In this document: positions 20,317 through 30,849 of the stretch, one piece after another | Layout of the letters: each line of letters starts with the position of its first letter | Numbering within the stretch: the stretch's first letter is position 1 | Assembly: GCA_016936655.1 (NCBI GenBank) | Contig: JAFGXL010000021.1 | Coordinates: 159,881 to 223,880, forward strand | Reading direction: 5' to 3' | Source: Nitrospirota bacterium | Lineage (GTDB): Bacteria; Nitrospirota; Thermodesulfovibrionia; Thermodesulfovibrionales; Dissulfurispiraceae | Length of the DNA: 64,000 nt | Notes under the pieces: model-generated | Databases searched by the model: none | Seen by the model: only the letters and a program-made list of their open reading frames with translations | What the model was told of the DNA's origin: nothing | Position numbers and translations under genes: made by a program

Positions 20317-21303
20317 ATGAGCGGTTTGACAGACAGATACAAAAGAACCATTGATTACTTAAGGATATCTATAACAGACAGATGCAATCTTAGATGCATC
20401 TACTGCATGCCTTCAAACGGGATAAAGCATATCGAGCATAAAGATATCCTTACATATGAAGAGATAATAAGGCTAGTTCGCATTGCGTCAAAAATCGGCG
20501 TAAAAAAGATCAGGCTCACCGGTGGAGAGCCGCTAACAAGGAAGGATCTATCCAAACTTATAGCAACAATAAATACCATAGAAGGCATTGAAGATATCAG
20601 CCTGACAACTAACGGTATAATGCTGAAGCAGCAGGCAGCTGAACTCGCAAGGGCTGGACTCAAAAGAATAAATATAAGTATTGATTCGATGAAGCCCGAG
20701 CGTTATGCTGAGATAACACGGGGCGGCAGTCTTGATGCGGTATGGGAAGGCATAAAAGAGGTGGAGGCCGCTGGGATACACCCTATAAAGATTAATGTTG
20801 TGCCGATACGCGGATTCAACGAGGATGAGATTAAGGATTTTGCGAGACTCTCTATAAATCTGCCTTACCATATAAGATTCATAGAGTTTATGCCTATAGG
20901 CGCAAAAGAGATATGGACTGAGGCAAAGTATGTATCAACTGACGAGATAAAGAATATTGTTTCAGAAATTGGTCCGATATATTCTGTAAAGGCGCGTAAA
21001 TCCGGTCCAGCGCGTTATTTTAAGTTTGACAGTGCAAGAGGCGTAATAGGTTTCATTAGCGCTGTTACCCATCATTTCTGTGATACATGCAACAGGCTCA
21101 GGCTCACATCAGACGGAAAGCTCAGGCCATGCCTCTTTTCTGAAACAGAGATAGATCTGAGGTCAGCAATGAGAGATGGTGCTTCAGATGAGGAGATCGA
21201 GAGACTGTTCAGGCTAGGAGTAGAGATAAAGCCAGAAAGGCATTATATATCTCATGAGCGTTCTTTTAATCACCTGAAGCCGATGTCAAAGATTGGCGGG
21301 TAG
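20317..21303 (+). CDS. moaA: GTP 3',8-cyclase MoaA
   Basis: Radical SAM enzyme that begins molybdopterin synthesis by cyclising GTP. The N-terminal cluster motif is CNLRCIYC near residue 24, the C-terminal cluster ligands lie in FCDTCNRLRL and RPCLFS, and the protein ends in the conserved Gly-Gly that enters the active site. Length 328 is normal. GGGAG lies ahead of the ATG. No other moa or moe gene is nearby. Confidence 0.95.
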   Translation: MSGLTDRYKRTIDYLRISITDRCNLRCIYCMPSNGIKHIEHKDILTYEEIIRLVRIASKIGVKKIRLTGGEPLTRKDLSKLIATINTIEGIEDISLTTNGIMLKQQAAELARAGLKRINISIDSMKPERYAEITRGGSLDAVWEGIKEVEAAGIHPIKINVVPIRGFNEDEIKDFARLSINLPYHIRFIEFMPIGAKEIWTEAKYVSTDEIKNIVSEIGPIYSVKARKSGPARYFKFDSARGVIGFISAVTHHFCDTCNRLRLTSDGKLRPCLFSETEIDLRSAMRDGASDEEIERLFRLGVEIKPERHYISHERSFNHLKPMSKIGG

Positions 21304-21314
21304 CGATAAAAAAG

Positions 21315-21956
21315 CTACTGTAGAAATCCTGAGTTTTTCAGAGAGGAGATCAGAGAAGAGTCTTCGATATCTTTGTTGATCAATTTTGCCACATATTTTG
21401 CTAGTATATCGGTCTCTATGTTGACAGTATCTCCTATGGTTTTAAATCCTATTGTTGTCAGTTTTGCGGTATGAGGTATTATCACAATGCTGAATCTATC
21501 TGGGAAAATGTCAACTACTGTAAGGCTTATGCCGTCAACAGCAACTGAGCCTTTTGGCACGAGCATTTTAAGTATATTTTTCGGAGCTTCTATCTCGATG
21601 TTCACAGCATTGCCCACCTCTTTTTTTGACGCTATCTTCCCGGCAGCCTCTGTATGTCCTGTAACAAAGTGACCTCCCAGTTTTGAGCTTGGAGTGAGAG
21701 AAGGTTCAAGATTAACCCTGCTTCCGGTTCGTAGGCTTCCGAGGTTCGTATTCTGGAGTGTTTCGTAAGATACATCGAAGGTGAGTATTTTTGATTTTAT
21801 ATCAACAATCGTCAGACATACTCCATTAACTGATATGCTGTCGCCTAAGACAGCATCAGAGCTTAAAGCCTCAGCGTTGACGCTGAGTTTTGCGCTGTTG
21901 CCGCTCTTATGCAGAGAGCGTATTTCTCCAAGCTCTATTATCAGGCCTGTGAACAT
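21315..21956 (-). CDS. ribE: Riboflavin synthase
   Basis: A 213-residue protein made of two similar barrels, each with the family signature: MFTGLIIELGEI at the start, VNGVCLTI in repeat one and VDGISLTVVD in repeat two, with GGHFVTGHTE at the junction. It dismutates two lumazine molecules to riboflavin. It is the last gene of the reverse block lepA-lepB-ribE, 4 bp after lepB. Confidence 0.95.
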   Translation of the reverse strand: MFTGLIIELGEIRSLHKSGNSAKLSVNAEALSSDAVLGDSISVNGVCLTIVDIKSKILTFDVSYETLQNTNLGSLRTGSRVNLEPSLTPSSKLGGHFVTGHTEAAGKIASKKEVGNAVNIEIEAPKNILKMLVPKGSVAVDGISLTVVDIFPDRFSIVIIPHTAKLTTIGFKTIGDTVNIETDILAKYVAKLINKDIEDSSLISSLKNSGFLQ

Positions 21957-21960
21957 ATAT

Positions 21961-22554
21961 CTATCTTACAATATCTCCGATCCTGTTGAATCTTGGGAAT
22001 TTCTTTGAGCTGTCCCATGACCAGTAGATTACGAGTGCTTTTCCTCTAAGGTCGTTTAGATCTACATATCCCCAAAATCTGCTGTCATAACTCTGATCTC
22101 TGTTGTCTCCCATAACAAAAAGCTTGCCTTTTGGCACAAGATAAGGTCCGAAGAACTCTTTTGTAGGCGAGCCGGGTTCAGCAAGATATTTTGCATATGG
22201 TTCAGTCAGAGGTTTTTCATTTACATATACAACTTTATCGCGCATCTCTATAATGTCGCCTTCTATTCCTATAACCCTTTTGATAAAGTCTCTTGCTGGA
22301 TCTTCAGGAAACTTAAATACTACTATATCGCCACTGTTTGGGGTCTTGAATGTGAGGACTCTTTTGCCTGTAAAAGGTATTTCAAGTCCGTATATAAATT
22401 TGTTTACGAGCAGGTGATCTCCTACAAGCAGGGTTGGTATCATGGAGCCGGATGGTATTTTGAACGCTTGTACAACAAATGCCCTTATAAAAAGAGCGAG
22501 CAGGGCAGCTGTGAGTATTATCTTTACGTTTTCCCATATTTTTTGTTTATTCAT
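21961..22554 (-). CDS. lepB: Signal peptidase I
   Basis: Membrane-anchored serine protease that removes signal peptides. One N-terminal transmembrane segment (about 11-30) is followed by the nucleophile Ser in PSGSMIPTL and the general base Lys in ARDFIKRVIG; GDNRDQSYDSRFWG is the conserved box E. Length 197. It is downstream of lepA with a 39-bp gap. Confidence 0.95.
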   Translation of the reverse strand: MNKQKIWENVKIILTAALLALFIRAFVVQAFKIPSGSMIPTLLVGDHLLVNKFIYGLEIPFTGKRVLTFKTPNSGDIVVFKFPEDPARDFIKRVIGIEGDIIEMRDKVVYVNEKPLTEPYAKYLAEPGSPTKEFFGPYLVPKGKLFVMGDNRDQSYDSRFWGYVDLNDLRGKALVIYWSWDSSKKFPRFNRIGDIVR

Positions 22555-22593
22555 TATTGGTTTGCAGTCCTCCTGAAATTTTTGAAAAGGCGC

Positions 22594-24384
22594 CTATTCT
22601 TTAACTTTGAGAACAGACAAAAATGCCTCTTGAGGTATCTCGACTCTTCCGATCTGTTTCATTCTCTTTTTGCCTTCTTTCTGCTTTTCAATAAGCTTGC
22701 GTTTTCTGGTTATATCACCGCCATAGCATTTGGCAAGCACATTTTTACGCATCGCCTTTATACTCTCGCGTGCTATAATTTTTCCGCCTATGGATGCCTG
22801 TATTGCAATCTCAAAGAGCTGCCTTGGTATAACCTGTCTCAGCTTCTCTGCGATCTGTCTGCCTTTGTAGTAGGCGCTGTCTTTGTGCACTATCAGTGAA
22901 AGAGCGTCAACATTTTCACCATTCAGCATTATATCGAGTTTAACAAGCTTTGACTCTTGATAACCGATAAATTCGTAATCCATGGATGCATAGCCTTTTG
23001 ATACAGACTTGAGTTTGTCATAGAAATCCCAGAGAATCTCGTTCAGCGGTATCTCGTAAGATACCATTATACGTTCTGTAGTGATATAGTTGAAATCTTT
23101 CTGAGTGCCTCTTTTTTCCTGGCAGAGTTCAAGTATCTGGCCTATGTATTCCTGTGGCACAAATACTGTAACTTTCACATAAGGCTCTTCGATGTGCAAG
23201 AATTTTTCCGGCAGGCTGCTTGGATTATCCACATAAAGGATTTCTCCTTTTTCCGTAGTAACCCTGTATATAACAGTCGGAGCTGTGCTTATGAGCGAAA
23301 GGCCGAACTCTCGTTCGAGCCGCTCTTTTATTATTTCCATATGCAGCAGTCCAAGGAATCCGCATCTGAATCCAAAGCCGAGAGCTGTGGATGTCTCGGG
23401 CTCAAAATTAAATGAAGAGTCATTCAGTCGGAGCTTGTCGAGGGCAACCTTCAGATCTTCATACTGGTGCGTTTCAATAGGATACATACCGCAGAATACG
23501 AGCGGCTTGATTTCTTTGTATCCGGGAAGCGCCTTGTCAGCCGGCCTCTGCGCATCTGTAACAGTATCTCCGATTTTTGTGTCAGCAACATTCTTTATGC
23601 CGGATATTATGTAGCCTACCTCTCCTGCTGATAGGCTTTGAGTATCTGTCATTTTTGGGCTGAAGATGCCGACTTTTGTGACTTCGTAAGATTTGTCTGC
23701 AGCCATCAGACGCATCTTCATCCCCGGCTTTATTGTGCCGTCGAACACCCTGACAAGCACCACAACCCCCTGGTAATTGTCGAACCAAGAATCAAAGACA
23801 AGAGCTTTTAGAGACGCATTTTCATCGCCTTTTGGCGGAGGAACATTCTTGATAATCGCTTCAAGAATATCTTTTGTGCCTATCCCTTCCTTTGCGCTTG
23901 CCAACACAGCCTCTGAGCAGTCGATGCCAATAGCTTCTTCTATCTGCGTCTTTACCTTGGCAGGATCAGCTGCCGGCAGGTCGATTTTATTTATAACAGG
24001 AACTATTTCGTGATCATGTTCGATCGCTAAATATGTGTTTGCGAGAGTCTGGGCTTCTACTCCCTGTGTAGCATCCACAACAAGCAGGCTCCCTTCGCAT
24101 GAGGCAAGGCTTCTTGATACTTCATAAGAGAAGTCAACATGCCCCGGCGTATCTATAAGATTAAGTATATAATCATTGCCGTCATCAGCCTTGTAGTTTA
24201 GTCTTACAGCATGGGCTTTTATCGTTATGCCGCGTTCACGCTCAAGATCCATGGAATCGAGAACTTGCTCAGTCATTTCTCTTGTGCTTAAAGCTCCTGT
24301 ATATTCAAGAAGCCTGTCAGCAAGGGTTGACTTGCCATGGTCAATATGGGCAATTATCGAAAAATTGCGAATTCTTTTCTGCAT
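22594..24384 (-). CDS. lepA: Elongation factor 4 (LepA)
   Basis: Ribosome-associated GTPase of 596 residues. [16 protein letters not shown] (G1) is at 12-27, DTPGHVDF (G3) and NKIDLPAAD (G4) follow, and the LepA-specific C-terminal domain includes [17 protein letters not shown]. Classical pairing with lepB in one transcription unit is kept here. Confidence 0.97.
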   Translation of the reverse strand: MQKRIRNFSIIAHIDHGKSTLADRLLEYTGALSTREMTEQVLDSMDLERERGITIKAHAVRLNYKADDGNDYILNLIDTPGHVDFSYEVSRSLASCEGSLLVVDATQGVEAQTLANTYLAIEHDHEIVPVINKIDLPAADPAKVKTQIEEAIGIDCSEAVLASAKEGIGTKDILEAIIKNVPPPKGDENASLKALVFDSWFDNYQGVVVLVRVFDGTIKPGMKMRLMAADKSYEVTKVGIFSPKMTDTQSLSAGEVGYIISGIKNVADTKIGDTVTDAQRPADKALPGYKEIKPLVFCGMYPIETHQYEDLKVALDKLRLNDSSFNFEPETSTALGFGFRCGFLGLLHMEIIKERLEREFGLSLISTAPTVIYRVTTEKGEILYVDNPSSLPEKFLHIEEPYVKVTVFVPQEYIGQILELCQEKRGTQKDFNYITTERIMVSYEIPLNEILWDFYDKLKSVSKGYASMDYEFIGYQESKLVKLDIMLNGENVDALSLIVHKDSAYYKGRQIAEKLRQVIPRQLFEIAIQASIGGKIIARESIKAMRKNVLAKCYGGDITRKRKLIEKQKEGKKRMKQIGRVEIPQEAFLSVLKVKE

Positions 24385-24467
24385 CCATCTTCCTAAAAAT
24401 AGAGATCATCTTGCCATATGGCAAGCCTTACATTTTAACTTATTCTTTTAATATTGGACAAAGGCGT

Positions 24468-25400
24468 TTAGCTGGATTTGTCAAAAACCAGAAATGCTGC
24501 TCCAATAATGCCAGCATCACCCTGAAGAGCAGATGGGATTATCATGTCTTCTGTTAAGAGATCTTTTAGTGCCCGCTTTGATGCTTCTTTGATGGCCGCA
24601 TCAACATAAATATTCCATGCACCTGTAAGCCCTCCGGTGAGTATGACAGCTTCCGGGCTGAAGATATTTATCAAACTTCCTATACCTATGCCAAGGTGTC
24701 TGCCCGCTTCTCTAAGCACTCCCCTTGCGAGAGAGTCGCCTTCGAGAGCTGCCTCATAAATTCCCTCAGGAGTTATTTTATAAAAGTTGCCATTGTACAT
24801 CTGTTTTATAATGCTCTCTGTTCCTGCCTCTATTCCCTGAATAGCGCTGTTTACCATTGCCCAGCCGGATGCATAAGCTTCAAGACATCCTGTGTCTCCG
24901 CATGAGCATTGGCTGCCAGTTGAGCTTATCTTGATATGCCCTGCCTCTACTGCGGATTTGAGCAGCCTGCCTCCCGTTACTATGCCTCCGCCTATGCCTG
25001 TTCCAAGTGTCAGAAGGATAAAATCGTTTTTGTCAGCTCCTGCTCCGGCAATTTTTTCTCCATAAGCTGCTGCATTTGCATCGTTTTCTATTACAACAGG
25101 CATATTATGCCACCCTTCGACAATGCCTTTAAGATCTGCCCCTGCCAGGTTGTTAAGATTGGGTGAGCTTAATATCCTGCATGTTTTGTGGTCTATCAGA
25201 CCTGCTGTTGCTATTCCTATGCCTGATAAAGCGGTTTTGGCAGCAGATACACTATCTTGTAGAAGCTCCTTAAGTGTTGCGAGAGGATCAGGCCCTGTAG
25301 CCTGAACATTCCTGTATAAAATAGTCTGGCTCCTATCAATTATGGCTGTTCTTATGTTAGTGCCGCCCATATCAACTGCAATTACTGAATCTTTACGCAC
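24468..25400 (-). CDS. ROK-family sugar kinase (glucokinase-like)
   Basis: A 310-residue kinase. DMGGTNIRTAII at 10-21 is the ATP-binding phosphate-1 motif, GTGIGGGIV the second, and CSCGDTGCLEAYASG the ROK zinc-binding signature. Glucose or N-acetyl sugar is the likely substrate, but specificity cannot be read from the sequence. Start is GTG with GAGAGGT upstream. It lies 83 bp upstream of lepA on the same strand and is divergent from bamA. Confidence 0.88.
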   Translation of the reverse strand: MRKDSVIAVDMGGTNIRTAIIDRSQTILYRNVQATGPDPLATLKELLQDSVSAAKTALSGIGIATAGLIDHKTCRILSSPNLNNLAGADLKGIVEGWHNMPVVIENDANAAAYGEKIAGAGADKNDFILLTLGTGIGGGIVTGGRLLKSAVEAGHIKISSTGSQCSCGDTGCLEAYASGWAMVNSAIQGIEAGTESIIKQMYNGNFYKITPEGIYEAALEGDSLARGVLREAGRHLGIGIGSLINIFSPEAVILTGGLTGAWNIYVDAAIKEASKRALKDLLTEDMIIPSALQGDAGIIGAAFLVFDKSS

Positions 25401-25577
25401 TTGTACCTCTCAATATTCTTTATTAGGGATTAATCTAGTTTATATCAGGCTGATGAATGTCCCTGTCTGGCCTGACTCTCGCTTGGGCTATAATCGTAAC
25501 ATATCAGATCATGGCAGGACAATGATTTCAATAAGTTTATATTGTTTAATATTCCTGTTTAGTATATGTATTCTTTA

Positions 25578-25586
25578 TGCTATACT
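25578..25586 (+). promoter_or_regulatory. Extended -10 promoter for bamA
   Basis: TGC-TATACT forms an extended -10 box about 65 bp before bamA, within the 251-bp AT-rich divergent region 25401-25651. No strong -35 is visible, which is common for extended -10 promoters. The remainder of that region shows nothing else. Confidence 0.35.
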
Positions 25587-25651
25587 ACGAACATATTTTA
25601 TCCATATTTTAAGCAGTTATCTATTAAAAAATAGGAGATATCAAGGCAGAT

Positions 25652-27916
25652 ATGAAAAGTAAAATCAGGTATAAATTTTGTGTAGCGCTTTTGATTGTTT
25701 TAACGCTTTTCGTATCAGTTCTGGATGTATATTCTCAGCAGTCTCCAAATGTTACCGCTATTGAGGTGCAGGGAGTGCGCCGTATTGAAGAGGGAGCTAT
25801 TAAGGCTAAAATATCACAAAAGACAGGCGCGCCTCTCTCGCAGGAAAAGACTACAGATGACATCAAGACCATATTCAAAATGGGCTACTTTGAAGATGTC
25901 AATGTGCAGATAGAACCTTTTGAGGGCGGAGTAAAAGTTAAATACATGGTTATAGAAAAACCCACGATAGTCAAGGTGGATTTTCAGGGGAATAAAGAGT
26001 TTAAAGACGATGAGCTTAAAGAAAAGATTGGTCTTGCAGCAGGCGCCATATCTGATGTAAGCCTTATAAATGACAATGCCAACAGGCTGAGAGTATTTTA
26101 TGAGGATGAGGGGTACTTTCTTGCACAGATAGTTCCTGTAGTAAACAAGACAAAAGATGGAGAGGCTTCTGTCACCTACCAGATAAATGAAGGCGAAAAG
26201 GTGAAGATAAAGACCATATCTTTTGATGGCAACAAAAAGATATCTACACGCAAGATTAAGAAAGTTATGAAGACCTCAGAAAGGGGCATTTTCTCGTGGA
26301 TAACAGGCACAGGCTACTACAAAAAACAGGATATGTATTCTGATCTCGAAAAGATAAGGGATCTCTACTACAACAATGGATATCTGAAGGTTACAGTTGG
26401 CGAGCCGAGGCTTGAGCTTGTTGACAACAATAAGAAGATGGTCATTAATATAGCCATTTCTGAAGGTGACCAGTTTACTGTATCGAGCGTGGATGTTCAA
26501 GGCATCAAGGTCTACCCAAAAGAGGAATTGATGGGTATGCTCAAGATGAAAAAGGGCATGATATTTAATAGAGAGATACTGAAAAAAGATGTCACAGCGC
26601 TTTCTGATCAATATGCCAACAAAGGATACGCCCTTGTATCAGTAGGTCCAGACCTGAAGTCTGATGAGCAGAGCAAGAGTGTAGGCATAACATATTCGAT
26701 AACCGAAGGCGACAAATATAAAATCGGAAGAATCGATATATCCGGAAATACAAAAACAAAAGACAAGGTTATACGCAGAGAGATCAGGCTTAATGAGGGT
26801 GATGAGTTTGATGCATCTTCTCTTAAAAGAAGTTATGAAAGGCTCAACAACCTGCAGTTTTTCGAAACTATCGATATGGCTCCAAAGCCGAAGGCAGAGC
26901 TGAAGGAAGTTGATCTTGATGTCAAAGTTAAGGAAAAAGAGACAGGTTTTATAAGCGTAGGCGGTGGCTACAGCACGATAGACAGCGTTATGGGTATGGT
27001 TGATGTGACGCAGGGTAACCTATTTGGAACAGGGCAGTATGTTAAGCTCAGGGCTGAGCTGGGCGGCAAGACTTCTTATTATGAGCTCTCTTACAAAGAT
27101 CCATGGTTCATGGATAAAGAGCTCACCTTCGGAGCCAGTGTTTACAACACAAAAAGAGAGTATGACAACTTTGACCGCCAATCAACAGGCGCAGGAGTTA
27201 ATTTTGGAAAGTACTATGGTGAATACTGGCATCTCGGCATAGGCTATAACTTTGAGATAACAAAAATGAATAATATTGATCCTGACTCTTCTTCTGTTGT
27301 TAAAGACCAGGAAGGAAGTGCCACAACCAGCAAAATAACTCTTGTAGCATCCAGGGATTCGAGAAACAACTATCTGGATCCTGTAAGAGGATCCAGAAAT
27401 GCTGCATCAGTAGCTTTTGCCGGATTAGGCGGCACCAATGCGTTTCTAAAGACAGAACTCGAATCGAGCTGGTACTTCCCTTTGTGGGAGGTGTCTACCT
27501 TTCATCTTAAAGGAACAATCGGATATTCATCAGATCTTTTTGGCAAGAAGCTGCCTCTGTATGAGAGGTTTTATGTTGGCGGCATACATACTGTAAGAGG
27601 TGTTGACTATGGCGATGCCGGGCCGAAAGATATTAACGGAGACCCTATAGGCGGTTTTACAGAGCTTGTTCTGACTGCTGAGTATATATTCCCTATCTTC
27701 CCAGACTATAAGTTCAAGGGCGTTGTGTTCACAGACGCAGGCCGCGCTTATGACAAGGGCGAGACAATAGGATCCAATCTCAAGCATACAGCAGGCGCAG
27801 GAATAAGATGGATATCACCTATCGGTCCTATAAGGGTCGAGTGGGGCTACAACCTGAACAAGAAAGAAGGAGAGTCGTCCAGCAGGGTGGAGTTTATGTT
27901 CGGCTCTTTCTTTTAG
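25652..27916 (+). CDS. bamA: Outer-membrane protein assembly factor BamA
   Basis: A 754-residue Omp85 protein that inserts beta barrels into the outer membrane. A signal peptide of about 27 residues (cleaved near VYSQQ) is followed by five POTRA repeats to about residue 425, then the 16-stranded barrel containing the lid-lock VRG motif (GGIHTVRGVDYG) and ending in a terminal Phe. It heads the envelope cluster with ompH and the lipid A genes, the standard order. Confidence 0.96.
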   Translation: MKSKIRYKFCVALLIVLTLFVSVLDVYSQQSPNVTAIEVQGVRRIEEGAIKAKISQKTGAPLSQEKTTDDIKTIFKMGYFEDVNVQIEPFEGGVKVKYMVIEKPTIVKVDFQGNKEFKDDELKEKIGLAAGAISDVSLINDNANRLRVFYEDEGYFLAQIVPVVNKTKDGEASVTYQINEGEKVKIKTISFDGNKKISTRKIKKVMKTSERGIFSWITGTGYYKKQDMYSDLEKIRDLYYNNGYLKVTVGEPRLELVDNNKKMVINIAISEGDQFTVSSVDVQGIKVYPKEELMGMLKMKKGMIFNREILKKDVTALSDQYANKGYALVSVGPDLKSDEQSKSVGITYSITEGDKYKIGRIDISGNTKTKDKVIRREIRLNEGDEFDASSLKRSYERLNNLQFFETIDMAPKPKAELKEVDLDVKVKEKETGFISVGGGYSTIDSVMGMVDVTQGNLFGTGQYVKLRAELGGKTSYYELSYKDPWFMDKELTFGASVYNTKREYDNFDRQSTGAGVNFGKYYGEYWHLGIGYNFEITKMNNIDPDSSSVVKDQEGSATTSKITLVASRDSRNNYLDPVRGSRNAASVAFAGLGGTNAFLKTELESSWYFPLWEVSTFHLKGTIGYSSDLFGKKLPLYERFYVGGIHTVRGVDYGDAGPKDINGDPIGGFTELVLTAEYIFPIFPDYKFKGVVFTDAGRAYDKGETIGSNLKHTAGAGIRWISPIGPIRVEWGYNLNKKEGESSSRVEFMFGSFF

Positions 27917-27977
27917 AAATTAGAAAAAGGTATTCTGATATTTCAGAGTTAACGGGAATAAAAATGGAGGATAGTAT

Positions 27978-28505
27978 ATGAAGAAGTTTATTGCAGCAGC
28001 TTTATGTTTTGGTTTTATAGGCATGGCATCTTTTTCAGCAGCGTATGCAGCAGATATGAAGGTCGGAGTAGTTGATGTATTTAAGGCTCTTAATGAGTCA
28101 GAGCAGGGCAAAAAGGCCAAGGCAGAGCTCGAGTCGCTTATAAAGACCAAGCAGTCTTCGCTGGAAGATAAGGGCAAGTCCCTTGAGAAGATGAAGGCAG
28201 ATCTTGATAAACAGTCATCAGTAATTTCAGCAGAGGCAAGAAAGGCCAAGCAGGATGATTTTGAGCGCCAGATGAGGGACTATCAGAGGGTAGCTTCTGA
28301 TGCTCAGGCAGAGCTTAAAAAGAAGGAGAATGATCTGACAGGCGGCATACTTAAGGAGCTAAGGGAGATAATACTCAAAGTTTCAGCTGAGGGAGGCTAT
28401 ACTCTAGTGCTCGAAAAGGCACAGGCTCTTTATGCAACAGACAATATAGACCTGACAGACAAGGTTATCAAGGCTTATGATGAGTCAAAAAAATCATCAA
28501 AGTAG
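27978..28505 (+). CDS. skp: Periplasmic chaperone OmpH/Skp
   Basis: A 175-residue exported protein: signal peptide (MKKFIAAALCFGF, cleaved near AYAADM), then VGVVDVFKALNES and a long Lys/Glu-rich coiled coil that forms the tentacles holding unfolded outer-membrane proteins. GGAGGA precedes the ATG. It lies directly after bamA, as is usual. Confidence 0.93.
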   Translation: MKKFIAAALCFGFIGMASFSAAYAADMKVGVVDVFKALNESEQGKKAKAELESLIKTKQSSLEDKGKSLEKMKADLDKQSSVISAEARKAKQDDFERQMRDYQRVASDAQAELKKKENDLTGGILKELREIILKVSAEGGYTLVLEKAQALYATDNIDLTDKVIKAYDESKKSSK

Positions 28506-28524
28506 ACAATTAGTCTAATATCAG

Positions 28525-28560
28525 GATGCCGCGATAATCTTATTGCGGCATCTCATTTTT
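28525..28560 (+). terminator. Hairpin with T-run between ompH and lpxD
   Basis: GATGCCGC (28525-28532) pairs with GCGGCATC (28545-28552) and is followed by TCATTTTT. It can act as a partial terminator, lowering lpx expression relative to bamA-ompH; the lpxD start is only 9 bp beyond it. Confidence 0.6.
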
Positions 28561-28568
28561 GAGGGTGT

Positions 28569-29606
28569 ATGACACTAAAACAGATCGCTGAGCTTGTTAG
28601 CGGAGAGTTAATTGGCAGCCCCGAAGCAGGTGAGCTCATAATAAATGGGGTGTCAGGCATATCTGACGCCAAGGATGGAGAAATCACATTTGTGTCAGGA
28701 GCCAAATTTACCTCAAAGGCTCTTGACAGCGCTGCTTCTGCATTTCTTGTTTCTGAGCATCTTGCTGAACTGAAAAGGCCGCAAATTGCAGTAAAAAATC
28801 CTCAGCTTGCTTTCGCTATTATGCTCAGGCATTTTTATGTAAAGCCACACCCTGTGATGGGTGTTAGTGAAAAGGCACATATAGCAGCAGGCGTACGCAT
28901 AGGCAAGGATACTACAATATATCCTTTTGCATATATTGATGAAGGATCAGTAGTTGGAGAAAGAACTGTAATATATCCAGGAGCATATATCGGGAAAGGC
29001 AGCATTATTGGTGATGATTGCGTTATCTATCCAAATGTAACGGTATATAATGGCGTTACTCTGGGCAGCAGAGTGATTCTGCATGCAGGCTCTGTAATAG
29101 GAGCTGACGGTTTTGGCTACATATGGGCTGATGGAAGGCATAACAAAATCCCTCAGGTTGGCGGTGTTGTTATTGATGATGATGCTGAGATAGGCGCTAA
29201 TGTGAGCATTGACCGCGCAACAACAGGCAGCACATTTATAGGCAGAGGCACTAAGATAGATAATATGGTTCAGGTGGCTCATAATGTAAAGATCGGAGCA
29301 CATGCCATTATTGTTGCACAGGCTGGCATAGCAGGAAGCTGCAAGCTCGGTGACGGAGTTGTTATAGGCGGGCAGGCGGCCATAGCTGACCATGTGAATA
29401 TCGAGGCTGGCACAATGTTAGGCTCCAAGTCAGGCGTAATTTCTGATCTAAAGCGCGGAGTATATTTCGGCACTCCTGCAATGGGTCACAGGGAGTGGCT
29501 TAAATCTTCGGCTATATTTCAGAAACTCCCTGATATGAAAAAACATATACAGCAACTCGAGGCGCGGCTTGCTGCACTCGAAGAGCAGAAGGATAAAGGG
29601 AAATAA
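28569..29606 (+). CDS. lpxD: UDP-3-O-acyl-glucosamine N-acyltransferase LpxD
   Basis: Adds the second, N-linked acyl chain in lipid A synthesis. The 345 residues contain an N-terminal uridine-binding domain, then left-handed hexapeptide repeats from about 100 to 300 with the catalytic His in MVQVAHNVKIG and the GADGFGYIW loop, and a C-terminal helix (IQQLEARLAALEEQ). GAGGGTGT lies before the ATG. Confidence 0.96.
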   Translation: MTLKQIAELVSGELIGSPEAGELIINGVSGISDAKDGEITFVSGAKFTSKALDSAASAFLVSEHLAELKRPQIAVKNPQLAFAIMLRHFYVKPHPVMGVSEKAHIAAGVRIGKDTTIYPFAYIDEGSVVGERTVIYPGAYIGKGSIIGDDCVIYPNVTVYNGVTLGSRVILHAGSVIGADGFGYIWADGRHNKIPQVGGVVIDDDAEIGANVSIDRATTGSTFIGRGTKIDNMVQVAHNVKIGAHAIIVAQAGIAGSCKLGDGVVIGGQAAIADHVNIEAGTMLGSKSGVISDLKRGVYFGTPAMGHREWLKSSAIFQKLPDMKKHIQQLEARLAALEEQKDKGK

Positions 29607-29625
29607 CTTATTTTTGGAGGGTGTA

Positions 29626-30057
29626 ATGATAGATATAAAAGAGATAATGTCCTTGCTGCCTCACAGGTACCCGTTTCTCCTTGTTGACAGGGTCACTGAA
29701 CTTGATCCTCATAAAAAAGCTGTGGGGCTGAAAAATGTTACGTTTAACGAGCCCTTTTTTCAGGGACATTTCCCAGGCAATCCTATAATGCCGGGCGTGC
29801 TTGTTGTGGAAGCGATGGCACAGGTTGCCGGCATACTCGCATTCAAATCCGGAGTGGAAGGCAGTGTAGTGTATTTCATGAGCATTGACAATGTTAAGTT
29901 CAGAAGACCGGTATTGCCTGGTGATCAGCTCAGGTTTGAGGTTGAGGTTACGCACAAAAGAGGGACTGTCTGGAAGTTTTCAGGCAAGGCTTATATTGAA
30001 GATAAGGTCGCTTCAGAGGCGGATTTCGTTGCTATGGTCTCTGACAAGACACTCTAA
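29626..30057 (+). CDS. fabZ: 3-hydroxyacyl-[ACP] dehydratase FabZ
   Basis: Hot-dog fold dehydratase of the fatty-acid cycle, 143 residues. [14 protein letters not shown] is at the N-terminus, and the active-site His and Glu lie in [31 protein letters not shown] is placed correctly for the ATG at 29626; an upstream in-frame start at 29569 is inside lpxD. FabZ and LpxA compete for the same hydroxyacyl-ACP pool, which explains their linkage. Confidence 0.95.
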   Translation: MIDIKEIMSLLPHRYPFLLVDRVTELDPHKKAVGLKNVTFNEPFFQGHFPGNPIMPGVLVVEAMAQVAGILAFKSGVEGSVVYFMSIDNVKFRRPVLPGDQLRFEVEVTHKRGTVWKFSGKAYIEDKVASEADFVAMVSDKTL

Positions 30058-30069
30058 GGAGGCAACAAG

Positions 30070-30849
30070 ATGTCTGCCAAAATACATAAAACAGCAGTAA
30101 TTAGTCCAAAAGCAGAGTTAGATGATTCTGTAGAGGTGGGGCCATTCTGCATAATAGGCGATGGGGTTGTGCTGTCAAAAGGATGCAAATTACATTCCCA
30201 CATTGTTATAGAAGGCAAAACGGTGCTGGGAAAGAACTGTACGGTATTTCCGTTTGCTTCGATCGGACTTGCGCCTCAGGATCTAAAATACAAGAACGAA
30301 AAAACAGGTGTTAAGATCGGTAATAATAATGTGATAAGAGAGTATGCTACAGTGCATCGAGGTTCAGTATCAGGAGCAGGCATTACAGAGGTTGGAGACT
30401 CTAATTTCTTGATGGCATATTCTCATCTTGCGCATGACTGCAGGATCGGCAGCAATAATATTCTGGCAAACGCAGCTACTCTTGCTGGTCATGTTACAGT
30501 ACAGGACTACACATTTATAGGCGGACTTGTTGCTGTGCATCAAAATACCAGAATCGGATCTTACGCAATGGTCGGCGGATTCAGCGGTATAGGCCAGGAT
30601 ATACCTCCATTCACAATGGCCTCAGGATCGAGGGCAAAACTGTATGGCCTGAACGTTATTGGGCTAAAGAGGCACGGATTTTCTGATGAGACGGTTAACA
30701 AGCTTAAAAAGGCATATAAGATTCTCTTTAGAGAGAAGAGGACTCTCCAGGATGCTCTAAGAACGATACGCAATGATTATCAAGACTGTAAAGAGGTTAT
30801 GATGCTTGTAGAGTTTATAGAGGAGAATAAAAGGGGTATATGCAGATAG
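30070..30849 (+). CDS. lpxA: UDP-N-acetylglucosamine acyltransferase LpxA
   Basis: First enzyme of lipid A synthesis, 259 residues. Hexapeptide repeats form the beta-helix (residues 1-190), with the catalytic His in YSHLAHDCRIGSNNI; the C-terminal helices include GLNVIGLKRHGFS, the LpxA signature. The stop overlaps the lpxI start by 10 bases. Confidence 0.96.
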   Translation: MSAKIHKTAVISPKAELDDSVEVGPFCIIGDGVVLSKGCKLHSHIVIEGKTVLGKNCTVFPFASIGLAPQDLKYKNEKTGVKIGNNNVIREYATVHRGSVSGAGITEVGDSNFLMAYSHLAHDCRIGSNNILANAATLAGHVTVQDYTFIGGLVAVHQNTRIGSYAMVGGFSGIGQDIPPFTMASGSRAKLYGLNVIGLKRHGFSDETVNKLKKAYKILFREKRTLQDALRTIRNDYQDCKEVMMLVEFIEENKRGICR